Origin: Pseudomonadota bacterium
Lineage (GTDB): Bacteria; Pseudomonadota; Alphaproteobacteria; Rhizobiales; Rhizobiaceae
DNA: 8,781 nucleotides
Assembly (NCBI GenBank): GCA_003242525.1
Contig: QGUU01000078.1
Span: forward strand, 1 to 8,781
Direction of reading: 5' to 3'
Below the pieces are notes generated by a model, which was given only the letters and a program-made list of their open reading frames with translations, ran no database searches and had not been told where the DNA came from. The first letter of the stretch is position 1. Every line of letters starts with the position of its first letter. The translations under genes and the position numbers were made by a program. Shown here one piece after another: positions 1-6,327 of this stretch.

Positions 1-777
1 GTCGCCGATACCTGTGTCGTGGTCACGCCGATCCTGCCGGAGCTTGATGACGGCGTGCTGATGACCAATTCTGGAAAATTCGCCCACTATGCGCCCGGAA
101 ACACGGGCTATTCGGTGCTCTACGGCTCGCTTGCGGAATGCGTGGAAAGCGCAGTAGCGGGGCGGCCGGTATTTTCCGATCTCGCCACACTTGAGCCGGT
201 GAGTCACGCGCCTTCCAGTGCTGATGACAAGGCGCGACAAGGTCCATCCCGCGGCCTCGGCCGGTCGCCGTGGCTGAACGGCGCAACTGCTTCATCCCTG
301 GACACGGAAGAAAAAAGCGCCCGCGCCGGTGAGACAGCCGGGCGTCCCCATCCGGGCAGGAGCGGTGCGAGCCTGCAGGCGGAAATTCTGGTGTCCGGCA
401 CTTCCGGCACGGGCGAAGCACTCGTCCTGACCGCGCCGATCAGCTTCTGGGGTGGCGTCGATCCCATGACCGGGCGCATTGCGGATGTGCGCCACCCGCA
501 GCATGGGCAATCCGTCTCCGGAAAGGTGCTTTTCCTACCCGGGACGATCGGCTCCTCCTCGGCCTCGGCAGTCCTGCTGGAACTGACGCGCAACGGGCGT
601 GCCCCTGCCGCCCTGGTTCTCCACGAGCCGGACGCAATTCTCCTGCTGGGCCTCATCGTCGCAAGGGAAATGGGGTGGAAAACGCCTGCGGCAGTCAGGT
701 TGGATCGTGACCGGTTCGCGCGTTTCCACGGCAGGCAAGTGAAGGTCGAAGACGGCAGGCTGGTTGCGAGTGCGTAG
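1..777 (+). CDS. Aconitase X, 3' part: end of catalytic domain fused to swivel domain (partial at left edge)
   Basis: The reading frame is open from base 1, so the gene starts outside the window and 258 residues are visible. Residues 1-62 are the end of the aconitase X catalytic domain (DUF521), with the motif MTNSGKFAHYAPG at 21-33 followed by YGSLAECV. Residues 64-126 form a hydrophilic Ser/Gly/Arg-rich linker. Residues 127-258 are the swivel domain (DUF126), with SFWGGVDPMTG, a Ser-rich GSSSAS loop at 184-189 and HEPDAILLLGLIVA. In archaea the two domains are separate subunits; here they are one chain, as in many bacterial members. Characterised bacterial aconitase X enzymes include cis-3-hydroxy-L-proline dehydratases, and archaeal ones act on mevalonate 5-phosphate. 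The hydroxyproline role is therefore an inference, because the active-site part of the catalytic domain is not visible. The gene converges on the dehydrogenase that ends at 847. Confidence 0.88.
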   Translation, partial: VADTCVVVTPILPELDDGVLMTNSGKFAHYAPGNTGYSVLYGSLAECVESAVAGRPVFSDLATLEPVSHAPSSADDKARQGPSRGLGRSPWLNGATASSLDTEEKSARAGETAGRPHPGRSGASLQAEILVSGTSGTGEALVLTAPISFWGGVDPMTGRIADVRHPQHGQSVSGKVLFLPGTIGSSSASAVLLELTRNGRAPAALVLHEPDAILLLGLIVAREMGWKTPAAVRLDRDRFARFHGRQVKVEDGRLVASA

Positions 778-846
778 CCCGCTCTCCACGCCAGGCAAAA
801 CGGGCTTCGGAGCGCGCGACGCCACGCATTGTCCCTGCCGGACGAA

Positions 847-1848
847 TCACGTTTTCAGTGGCAGAACCCGGTCCGGCGGACGGTGGCCGTCAAAGAAGGC
901 GCGGATATTGATGATGACCTTTTCGCCCATGTCGATACGGCCTTCCAGCGTAGCCGACCCCATATGTGGCAGAAGCACCACCTTTCCCTTGGTGGCAAGC
1001 TGCAGCAGCCTGGTGTTGAGCGCCGGTTCGTTCTCGTAGACGTCGAGCCCGGCTCCGGCGATCCTGTCCTCCTGAAGCAGCTTGACCAGCGCTTCCTCAT
1101 CGATGATGTCGCCACGCGCGGTGTTGACGATGTAGGCGGTACGCTGCAGGAGCGCCAGCCGCCTCGCCGAAAGAAGATGGAAGGTGGCCGGCGTGGAGGG
1201 GCAATTGACCGAAATAATGTCCATGCGCGCCAGCATCTGGTCGAGGCTTTCCCAGTAGGTTGCCTCCAGTTCGTCCTCAAGCGCCGGCATGACGCGATGA
1301 CGGTTGTGGTAGTGGATCGACAGGCCGAATGCCTTCGCGCGACGGGCGACAGCCGTGCCGATACGGCCCATGCCGACAATGCCCAGCCTCTTGCCCCAAA
1401 TGCGGCGACCGAGCATCCACGTTGGCGACCAGCCTGGCCATCCCTTGCCGCCGGGCAGCACGTTGGCGCCTTCGGCGAGCCGGCGGGGAACCGCCAGAAT
1501 CAGCGCCATGGTCATGTCGGCCGTGTCTTCGGTGAGCACGTTGGGCGTGTTGGTGACGGTAATTCCCTTCTTCGCGGCCGCAGCCACGTCGATCTTGTCG
1601 ACACCATTGCCGAAATTCGCGATCAGCTTGAGGTTTTCTCCGGCCTGCGCGATCAACGCCGCATCGATCGTGTCGGTAATGGTCGGCACCAACACGTCGG
1701 CTTCCTTCACCGCAGCAACAAGTTCGGGCTGGGTCAGCGGCCGATCCTCGACATTCAAACGAGCATCAAAAAGCTCCCGCATCCGCGTCTCGACCGGATC
1801 CGGTAGCTTGCGCGTGATGACGACGAGAGGTTTCTTTTTGCCGGCCAT
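847..1848 (-). CDS. D-2-hydroxyacid dehydrogenase (glyoxylate reductase / D-glycerate dehydrogenase type)
   Basis: This is a 333-residue cytosolic NAD(P)H-dependent reductase of the D-isomer-specific 2-hydroxyacid dehydrogenase family, a usual length for that family. Visible landmarks are the substrate-loop motif NFGNGVDKID (78-87), the Rossmann glycine motif GMGRIG (159-164), and the catalytic set Arg245 (NTARGDIID), Glu274 (LDVYENEP) and His295 (LPHMGSAT). The overall pattern fits glyoxylate/hydroxypyruvate reductases, but substrate choice cannot be read from sequence alone. The ATG at 1848 (MAGKKKPLVV) was chosen because homology begins there and GAGGG sits about 5 nt upstream. The same frame stays open another 345 bases upstream, to 2193, but that part is Arg-rich, unlike the family, and runs antisense through the SH3 gene. 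The gene is transcribed towards the aconitase X gene and divergently from the SH3-domain gene. Confidence 0.92.
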   Translation of the reverse strand: MAGKKKPLVVITRKLPDPVETRMRELFDARLNVEDRPLTQPELVAAVKEADVLVPTITDTIDAALIAQAGENLKLIANFGNGVDKIDVAAAAKKGITVTNTPNVLTEDTADMTMALILAVPRRLAEGANVLPGGKGWPGWSPTWMLGRRIWGKRLGIVGMGRIGTAVARRAKAFGLSIHYHNRHRVMPALEDELEATYWESLDQMLARMDIISVNCPSTPATFHLLSARRLALLQRTAYIVNTARGDIIDEEALVKLLQEDRIAGAGLDVYENEPALNTRLLQLATKGKVVLLPHMGSATLEGRIDMGEKVIINIRAFFDGHRPPDRVLPLKT

Positions 1849-2017
1849 GCGCACCCTCGACAGCGGGTCTGTTGAGACCTCTTTAACCAAGAACGGCGAA
1901 ACTGGAAGACGGTCGCCGCCTGCCGCCTCATGTAGCAAGCAGGGCGACGGAAGACAAAGAAAAAGGGGCGCGCGCGCCGATCTCGGGCACCGCGCCATCG
2001 CAAAGTAAGGAACGAAA

Positions 2018-2569
2018 GTGTTGTCCGGTTTTGCTCGCCTTCGCCTCGTCCTCGGCGCTGTCGTGCTGGGCATGGTCGCGGGCGCGTCGCCGACCCAGGC
2101 CCAGAGCGCGGCCCAAACCGTGACGCTGGGCCCCAGCGGCCTGCCGCTGCCGCGATTCGTCAGCCTGAAGTCCAGCCGCGTGAATTCCCGCATCGGGCCC
2201 GGCCTGAACTATTCAGTCGGGTGGATGTACACCAGGGCCGGCCTACCCATGGAGATCGTCCAGGAGTATGACACCTGGCGCAAGGTGCGTGACGCGGACG
2301 GGTCGGAGGGGTGGATCAACCAGTCACTCCTGTCAGGAAAGCGCACGGCGATCGTGGCGCCCTGGCAGCGCGACAAGAGCGGCACCATCAAGCTGCTCGG
2401 CAAGCCCGATAAGAGCGCAACCGTCGTCGCCCTTGTCGAGCCGGGAGTGATGGGAACCATACGGTCCTGCGATGGGACGTGGTGCCAGATGACCCTAGGC
2501 GGTCATACGGGCTGGATCGAGCAAACTCTGCTTTGGGGCGCCTATCCGGGCGAAAAGATCAAGGATTGA
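2018..2569 (+). CDS. Secreted/periplasmic bacterial SH3-domain protein (SH3_4, formerly DUF1058)
   Basis: The protein has 183 residues. It starts with a Sec signal peptide: a positive n-region, a hydrophobic core at about 10-22, and a likely cleavage after TQA near residue 28. Two tandem bacterial SH3-like repeats follow, at about 46-112 and 117-173. Each ends in a Gly-Trp-Ile motif (98-100 and 165-167), and the first contains the typical SSRVNSRIGPG segment. Such domains are thought to bind cell-wall or other periplasmic ligands; the exact role is unknown. Cys151 and Cys156 lie close together in the second repeat and could form a disulfide in the periplasm. The GTG at 2018 is preferred because TAAGGA (2006-2011) ends 6 nt before it; a TTG directly after is an alternative. 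The 3' end overlaps the convergent DUF4260 gene by 11 bp. Confidence 0.85.
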   Translation: MLSGFARLRLVLGAVVLGMVAGASPTQAQSAAQTVTLGPSGLPLPRFVSLKSSRVNSRIGPGLNYSVGWMYTRAGLPMEIVQEYDTWRKVRDADGSEGWINQSLLSGKRTAIVAPWQRDKSGTIKLLGKPDKSATVVALVEPGVMGTIRSCDGTWCQMTLGGHTGWIEQTLLWGAYPGEKIKD

Positions 2570-2945
2570 CCCTGCCACGGCCTATGCGGCCAAGATGCGT
2601 GTCCTGAAAGCCGGTCGGAAGCTTCAGGCCGTAGCCCAGGAGCCGGTCGATCGCGATATGAGCGGTCCAGACCAGCGCAAGCTCCATGGCAAGCGGAGAT
2701 GCCGCAACAAGACCTGCAACGCCAAGCAACAGGGGCGCAATCAGATTGTGCAGCGCATTGTAGGTGACCGCGCCCAGGCGCGGTCCAGCCAGGTAGCCAA
2801 GCATTGAAAGGTCAGGCAACAGCAACAGCGCGGCGAACAGCCACCAAGACCCGCCCGCATAGCCATAAAGCAGGACAGCCGCGGCTGCCAGCGCCAGCCA
2901 CTCCAGGCGGATGAGGAGGTCCGTGCCTTTCACCAAAGGCTTCAA
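2559..2945 (-). CDS. DUF4260 family small integral membrane protein, coupled to irr
   Basis: This 128-residue protein is mostly hydrophobic, with likely membrane helices near 14-30, 35-52, 67-83 and 86-104. It carries the features I associate with DUF4260: LLPDLSMLGYLAGP, YNALHNLIAP and a C-terminal HIAIDRLLGYGLKLPTGFQDTHLG (written here only to identify the segment, residues 96-119). The biochemical function of the family is unknown to me. The start is a TTG at 2945-2943 that overlaps the irr stop (TGA at 2944-2942) as TTGA. This arrangement suggests translational coupling and co-transcription with irr. A GTG at 2933 with a weak GAAG upstream is an alternative start and would shorten the protein by four residues. 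The 3' end overlaps the convergent SH3-domain gene. Confidence 0.82.
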   Translation of the reverse strand: MKPLVKGTDLLIRLEWLALAAAAVLLYGYAGGSWWLFAALLLLPDLSMLGYLAGPRLGAVTYNALHNLIAPLLLGVAGLVAASPLAMELALVWTAHIAIDRLLGYGLKLPTGFQDTHLGRIGRGRVNP

Positions 2946-3373
2946 CTGGTCGTTTTCGGGCGCAGCCTGACCACGACATCCACATTGACGATCTCCATGC
3001 CTTCGGGCGGAGCCGGCAGATTGTTCACGGAGATAGGTCCGGTTTCGATGTCGAAAATGCGGTTCTCGCCTTCAATGAAGAAATGGTGATGATCAGACGT
3101 GTTGGTATCGAAATAGGTCTTTGAACCTTCCACGGACAGCACGCGCAGAAGGCCAGCCTGGGTGAACTGGTTCAGCGCATTGTAGACGGTGGCGAGCGAA
3201 ACGGGCACGCCGGCGGCCAGCGCCTCTTCATGCAGGTCTTCCGCAGAAAGATGGCGGTCGCCCTTCGCAAACAGGAGTTCGGCCAGCGCAATGCGTTGGC
3301 GCGTCGGACGCAGCCCCGCGTCGCGCACTCTCTTGTCCACCGGGACGTCATCTTTCGGGCGGTTCGAATCCAT
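2942..3373 (-). CDS. irr: Irr, Fur-family iron response transcriptional regulator
   Basis: Irr is a Fur-superfamily transcription factor which, in rhizobia and Brucella, responds to heme and controls heme synthesis and iron genes. With the ATG at 3373 the protein has 143 residues. The N-terminal winged-helix domain includes GLRPTRQRIALAELLF (20-35) and the recognition helix region PVSLATVYNAL (57-67). The dimerisation/metal region carries SDHHHFF with the His triad at 95-97, the heme/metal-binding motif of Irr, and ends in PPEGMEIVNVDVVVRLR. There is no cysteine anywhere, so neither the CxxC zinc site of Fur nor the N-terminal heme regulatory motif of Bradyrhizobium Irr is present, as in Rhizobium-type Irr. 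A GTG at 3403 would add ten residues; neither start has a clear Shine-Dalgarno sequence. The gene is divergent from fabA and coupled to the DUF4260 gene. Confidence 0.93.
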   Translation of the reverse strand: MDSNRPKDDVPVDKRVRDAGLRPTRQRIALAELLFAKGDRHLSAEDLHEEALAAGVPVSLATVYNALNQFTQAGLLRVLSVEGSKTYFDTNTSDHHHFFIEGENRIFDIETGPISVNNLPAPPEGMEIVNVDVVVRLRPKTTS

Positions 3374-3443
3374 CGAACTTGTTACCAGCCTGCTCAGCCG
3401 CACGCGCGCCGGATGATCCGACAGTCGCCGCCAGCCTCGTCCT

Positions 3444-3472
3444 GATATATTCTGTCGCCCTCATTCGATCAA
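3444..3472 (-). promoter_or_regulatory. Candidate sigma70-type promoter for irr-DUF4260
   Basis: Reading the minus strand, a -35 box TTGATC (3472-3467) and a -10 box TATATC (3449-3444) are separated by exactly 17 nt. Transcription would start near 3437, giving a leader of about 64 nt to the ATG at 3373 or 34 nt to the GTG at 3403. The assignment rests on consensus matching only. Confidence 0.4.
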
Positions 3473-3512
3473 TAGCGCGCATTGACCCGGCAAGGCCGGC
3501 AAGCTAAGCGCA

Positions 3513-3536
3513 AAGTCGGTTTCCGGCCGGAAGCGG
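3513..3536 (+). repeat. Dispersed 24-nt element, copy 1 (upstream of fabA)
   Basis: This segment, with core TCGGTTTCCGGCCGGAA, matches the reverse complement of 6258-6281. By hand alignment 21 of 25 columns are identical, with two substitutions and one single-base gap in each copy. The two copies bracket the fab operon in opposite orientation. It could be a member of a genome-wide intergenic repeat or a shared binding site. Confidence 0.4.
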
Positions 3537-3597
3537 ACTATGCTAGAAGGCCGAGACGCGGACAGCGCCTGTCCCAACCCACGGAAGCGAGGAATTT

Positions 3598-4104
3598 ATG
3601 GCGGATCGGAAATCGAGCTACGGCTATGAAGAACTGCTTGCCTGCGCTCGCGGCGAGCTGTTCGGGCCGGGCAATGCGCAACTGCCCGCCCCGCCCATGC
3701 TGATGTTCGACCGCATCACGGAAATCAGCGAAACCGGCGGGGCCTTCGACAAGGGCTTCATTCGCGCCGAGTTCGACATAAAGCCGGACCTGTGGTTCTT
3801 CCCCTGCCACTTCATCGGTAATCCCATCATGCCCGGTTGCCTCGGTCTTGACGCGCTGTGGCAGATGACGGGCTTCTTCCTTGGCTGGCTCGGCGAGGAA
3901 GGGAAAGGCATGGCGCTTTCCACCGGAGAGGTGAAGTTCAAGGGCATGGTGACGCCTTCCGTGAAGAAGGTGGAATATGGCGTGGATTTCAAGCGCGTCA
4001 TGCGCGGCCGGCTGGTGCTTGGCATTGCCGATGGCTGGCTCAAGGCGGACGGCGAGCAGATTTACTCGGCTACAGACCTGAAAGTCGGACTCTCGAAACA
4101 GTAG
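3598..4104 (+). CDS. fabA: FabA, 3-hydroxydecanoyl-[acyl-carrier-protein] dehydratase/isomerase
   Basis: FabA dehydrates 3-hydroxydecanoyl-ACP to trans-2-decenoyl-ACP and isomerises it to the cis-3 form, the branch point of unsaturated fatty acid synthesis in type II systems. The protein is 168 residues, close to the 172 of E. coli FabA. It is a single hot-dog fold with the active-site His71 in [15 protein letters not shown] (69-83) and Asp85 in LGLDALWQM, matching His70 and Asp84 of E. coli. [14 protein letters not shown] (107-120) is also typical. These residues distinguish it from FabZ, which is shorter and does not isomerise. The ATG at 3598 is preceded by GAGGA (3589-3593). FabB follows after 84 bp on the same strand. 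FabA and FabB normally occur together, which supports the call. Confidence 0.97.
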   Translation: MADRKSSYGYEELLACARGELFGPGNAQLPAPPMLMFDRITEISETGGAFDKGFIRAEFDIKPDLWFFPCHFIGNPIMPGCLGLDALWQMTGFFLGWLGEEGKGMALSTGEVKFKGMVTPSVKKVEYGVDFKRVMRGRLVLGIADGWLKADGEQIYSATDLKVGLSKQ

Positions 4105-4188
4105 GCGGCCTGAAATCGCGGCACCGCCTTCTGGCACCCGGGCGCGAATTCCGCTACATCCACGCCACCAATCGACGAGGAGCGCAGC

Positions 4189-5409
4189 ATGAGACGAGTC
4201 GTAGTGACGGGCCTCGGCATCGTATCGTCCATCGGAAACAATGCCGAGGAGGTGGAAGCCTCGCTGCGTGAGGCAAGGTCCGGCATCACCTTTTCGCCAT
4301 CGTTCGCCGAGCACGGGTTTCGCTGCCAGGTGTGGGGCGCCCCGACGCTGGACCCTACTCCGCTGATAGACCGGCGGGCTTTGCGCTTCCTCTCGCAAGG
4401 CGCGGCGTGGAACCACGTCGCCATGGACCAGGCCATCGCCGATTCCGGGCTCGAAGAGCGTGACATTTCCAACGAGCGCACCGGAATTGTCATGGGTTCC
4501 GGCGGTCCCTCCACCCGGACAATCGTGGAAGCCGCCGAGATCACGCTGAAGAATGGCAGCCCCAAGCGCATCGGCCCCTTTGCCGTGCCGAAGGCCATGT
4601 CTTCCACGGCTTCGGCCACGCTCGCCACCTGGTTCAAGATCCATGGCGTCAACTACTCCATCTCTTCCGCCTGCTCGACCTCGGCGCACTGCATCGGCAA
4701 CGCTGCCGAACTGATCCAATGGGGCAAGCAGGATGTGATGTTCGCCGGCGGACACGAGGATCTGGACTGGACCATGTCCGACCTGTTCGACGCGATGGGA
4801 GCGATGTCGTCGAAATTCAACGACCGCGCCTCGGTGGCCTCGCGCGCCTATGACGTAGACCGCGACGGTTTCGTAATCGCGGGCGGCGCGGGGGTGTTGG
4901 TGCTCGAAGAACTGGAACACGCCAAGGCACGCGGCGCGAAGATCTACGCCGAGATCGTCGGCTACGGCGCCACTTCAGATGGCTATGACATGGTGGCGCC
5001 TTCCGGGGAGGGAGCAGTACGCTGCATGCGGCAAGCCCTCTCCACGGTAAAGACGCCAGTCCATTACATCAACACGCACGGCACCTCGACGCCAATCGGC
5101 GATGCCAAGGAAATGGCTGCCATACGCGAGGTGTTCGGCGACGACATGCCCCATATAACCTCCACCAAGTCGCTGACCGGCCATTCGCTTGGGGCCGCCG
5201 GCGTCCAGGAATCAATCTATTCCATCCTGATGATGCAGGGACGCTTCATCGGTGAAAGCGCCCATATCGAGAACCTCGACCCCGAATTTGAAGACATGCC
5301 GATCGTGCGCAAGCGCATCGACAACGCCACCATAGACACAGTGCTGTCGAACTCCTTCGGCTTCGGCGGCACCAACGCCACGCTGGTCTTCCAGCGCTAT
5401 TCCGCATAG
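4189..5409 (+). CDS. fabB: FabB, 3-oxoacyl-[acyl-carrier-protein] synthase I
   Basis: FabB condenses malonyl-ACP with acyl-ACP and is needed to elongate the cis-3-decenoyl-ACP made by FabA. The 406-residue length equals that of E. coli FabB. It is a thiolase-fold ketosynthase with the nucleophile Cys162 in [10 protein letters not shown], His297 in [11 protein letters not shown] and His332 in TGHSLGAAG, corresponding to Cys163, His298 and His333 of E. coli. The C-terminal [15 protein letters not shown] (387-401) is characteristic of the family. The ATG at 4189 has a strong GAGGAG (4177-4182) 6 nt upstream. Pairing with fabA favours FabB over FabF. The stop lies 10 bp before the fabI start, so the two are very likely co-transcribed. 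Confidence 0.97.
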   Translation: MRRVVVTGLGIVSSIGNNAEEVEASLREARSGITFSPSFAEHGFRCQVWGAPTLDPTPLIDRRALRFLSQGAAWNHVAMDQAIADSGLEERDISNERTGIVMGSGGPSTRTIVEAAEITLKNGSPKRIGPFAVPKAMSSTASATLATWFKIHGVNYSISSACSTSAHCIGNAAELIQWGKQDVMFAGGHEDLDWTMSDLFDAMGAMSSKFNDRASVASRAYDVDRDGFVIAGGAGVLVLEELEHAKARGAKIYAEIVGYGATSDGYDMVAPSGEGAVRCMRQALSTVKTPVHYINTHGTSTPIGDAKEMAAIREVFGDDMPHITSTKSLTGHSLGAAGVQESIYSILMMQGRFIGESAHIENLDPEFEDMPIVRKRIDNATIDTVLSNSFGFGGTNATLVFQRYSA

Positions 5410-5419
5410 GACGACCGCC

Positions 5420-6232
5420 ATGGACGGATTGATGAAGGGAAAGCGTGGCCTCGTCATGGGCGTGGCCAACGACCACTCCATTGCATGGGGAATTGCCAGA
5501 AGGCTGCACGAACACGGCGCCGAACTGGCCTTTACCTACCAGGGCGAGGCTTTCGGGCGGCGGGTGAAGCCCCTCGCCGAACAAGTCGGCGCCGGGCTGG
5601 TCATTCCCTGTGACGTGGAGGACAGTTCCTCGATCACCTCTACCTTCGAGACCCTGAAGGAGGAATGGGGCGAACTGGACTTCCTCGTTCACGCCATTGG
5701 CTTTTCGGACAAGAACGAGCTCAAGGGCCTTTATGCCGACACCACGCGCGAGAACTTCGTGCGCACAATGGTGATCTCCTGCTATTCCTTCACGGAAGTG
5801 GCGCGGAATGCTGCGGCGCTGATGCCGAACGGCGGCGCGATGGTCACGTTGACCTACGCCGGCTCGGTGCGGGTTATGCCCAATTACAACGTCATGGGCG
5901 TGGCCAAGGCCGGGCTGGAAGCCAGCGTTCGTTATCTCGCCAATGACTACGGACCTCGCGGCATCCGCATCAACGGCATATCGGCCGGGCCGGTGCGCAC
6001 GCTGGCCGGCGCTGGGATTTCCGACGCGCGCTACATGTATTCCTACCAGCAGCGAAATTCGCCGCTTCGGCGCACCGTCACCATCGACGAAGTCGGCGGG
6101 TCAGCGCTTTACCTGCTCTCGGAGCTCTCGTCAGGCGTCACCGGAGAAATTCACTACGTCGATTCCGGCTACCATATCATTTCGATGCCGACGCTTGCCG
6201 AACTCAAGCGGACGGACGAGTCGCAGGGCTGA
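5420..6232 (+). CDS. fabI: FabI, enoyl-[acyl-carrier-protein] reductase (NADH)
   Basis: FabI reduces trans-2-enoyl-ACP, the last step of each elongation cycle. The protein has 270 residues and is an atypical short-chain dehydrogenase. The N-terminal cofactor motif is GVANDHSIAWGIA (14-26). The catalytic residues are Tyr146, Tyr156 and Lys163 in YNVMGVAK (Tyr-x6-Lys), at the same numbers as in E. coli. Gly94 and Met159, which correspond to E. coli positions where changes give triclosan resistance, are unchanged, so a triclosan-sensitive enzyme is expected by inference. The ATG at 5420 (MDGLMKGKRG) fits related proteins and has AGGA (5408-5411) upstream; an ATG at 5432 is less likely. Rhizobiales often carry more than one FabI, so this may not be the only copy in the genome. 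It is the third gene of the fabA-fabB-fabI operon. Confidence 0.96.
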   Translation: MDGLMKGKRGLVMGVANDHSIAWGIARRLHEHGAELAFTYQGEAFGRRVKPLAEQVGAGLVIPCDVEDSSSITSTFETLKEEWGELDFLVHAIGFSDKNELKGLYADTTRENFVRTMVISCYSFTEVARNAAALMPNGGAMVTLTYAGSVRVMPNYNVMGVAKAGLEASVRYLANDYGPRGIRINGISAGPVRTLAGAGISDARYMYSYQQRNSPLRRTVTIDEVGGSALYLLSELSSGVTGEIHYVDSGYHIISMPTLAELKRTDESQG

Positions 6233-6241
6233 ACCTGCAGC

Positions 6242-6284
6242 AATCCGGATCAAAGCGCCACTTTCCGGCCGAAACCGATTTTTT
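6242..6284 (+). terminator. Possible weak terminator of the fab operon
   Basis: AATCCGG (6242-6248) can pair with CCGATT (6275-6280) with one bulged C. The stem runs straight into six T residues (6279-6284). The loop is long (26 nt) and the stem short, so this is a weak candidate. If it does not stop transcription, the GGDEF-EAL gene could be read from the fab operon. Confidence 0.25.
6258..6281 (-). repeat. Dispersed 24-nt element, copy 2 (downstream of fabI)
   Basis: Read on the minus strand, this matches 3513-3536 at 21 of 25 alignment columns (core TCGGTTTCGGCCGGAA, with one C fewer in the centre). It lies between fabI and the GGDEF-EAL gene, in the opposite orientation to copy 1. It overlaps the candidate terminator, which may be part of what the element does here. 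Confidence 0.4.
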
Positions 6285-6304
6285 AAGGATTTCAGAGGTA
6301 GAAA

Positions 6305-6321
6305 GTCCCCACATTGGGGAC
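6305..6321 (+). promoter_or_regulatory. Hairpin over the translation-initiation region of the GGDEF-EAL gene
   Basis: GTCCCC (6305-6310) and GGGGAC (6316-6321) form a perfect 6-bp stem with the 5-nt loop ACATT. The stem ends 6 nt before the ATG at 6328. The purine tract GGGGA (6316-6320) is the only Shine-Dalgarno-like sequence at normal spacing, and it lies inside the stem. A further one, GAGGT (6295-6299), lies 28 nt from the ATG and would be brought to about 11 nt if the 17-nt hairpin forms. The structure could therefore either block or aid initiation. Confidence 0.45.
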
Positions 6322-6327
6322 CATTCC

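Larger units (their letters stand above)
3374..3597. promoter_or_regulatory. Divergent regulatory region between irr and fabA
   Basis: This 224-bp region without a gene must hold the promoters of irr (minus strand) and of the fabA-fabB-fabI operon (plus strand). A fabA -10 candidate, TATGCT, lies at 3539-3544, with no convincing -35 at the usual distance; a TTGACC at 3482-3487 lacks a good partner. The perfect 12-bp palindrome TTCCGGCCGGAA at 3521-3532 sits just before that -10 candidate and could be an operator, although G+C-rich palindromes also arise by chance. No full iron control element with paired TTCTAGAA-like halves was found; only a single CTAGAA at 3543-3548. Confidence 0.5.

Noticed and set aside
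776..806. Inverted repeat AGCCCG/CGGGCT as terminator between the convergent genes at the left
   Set aside because: The loop is 19 nt and no T-run follows on either strand.
837..877. Inverted repeat GCCGGAC/GTCCGGC at the end of the dehydrogenase gene
   Set aside because: Loop of 27 nt, largely inside coding sequence, no T-run; most likely chance in G+C-rich DNA.
829..1806. 325-residue open frame on the plus strand
   Set aside because: Antisense to the well-supported hydroxyacid dehydrogenase, with no domain pattern.
1967..1978. Perfect palindrome GGCGCGCGCGCC in the dehydrogenase/SH3 divergent spacer
   Set aside because: Alternating G and C is trivially palindromic; no sign of an operator and no promoter boxes around it that I trust.
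1849..2193. Upstream extension of the hydroxyacid dehydrogenase frame (115 extra residues)
   Set aside because: It is Arg/Pro-rich, unlike the family, and lies antisense to the start of the SH3-domain gene; the ATG at 1848 has a plausible ribosome-binding site and fits the family length.
3539..3555. Irr iron control element upstream of fabA
   Set aside because: Only one half-like CTAGAA is present, with no matching second half, so the motif is not supported.
3538..4920. 460-residue open frame on the minus strand
   Set aside because: It runs antisense through fabA and fabB, whose catalytic motifs are intact; this is a typical shadow frame in G+C-rich DNA with no recognisable domain.
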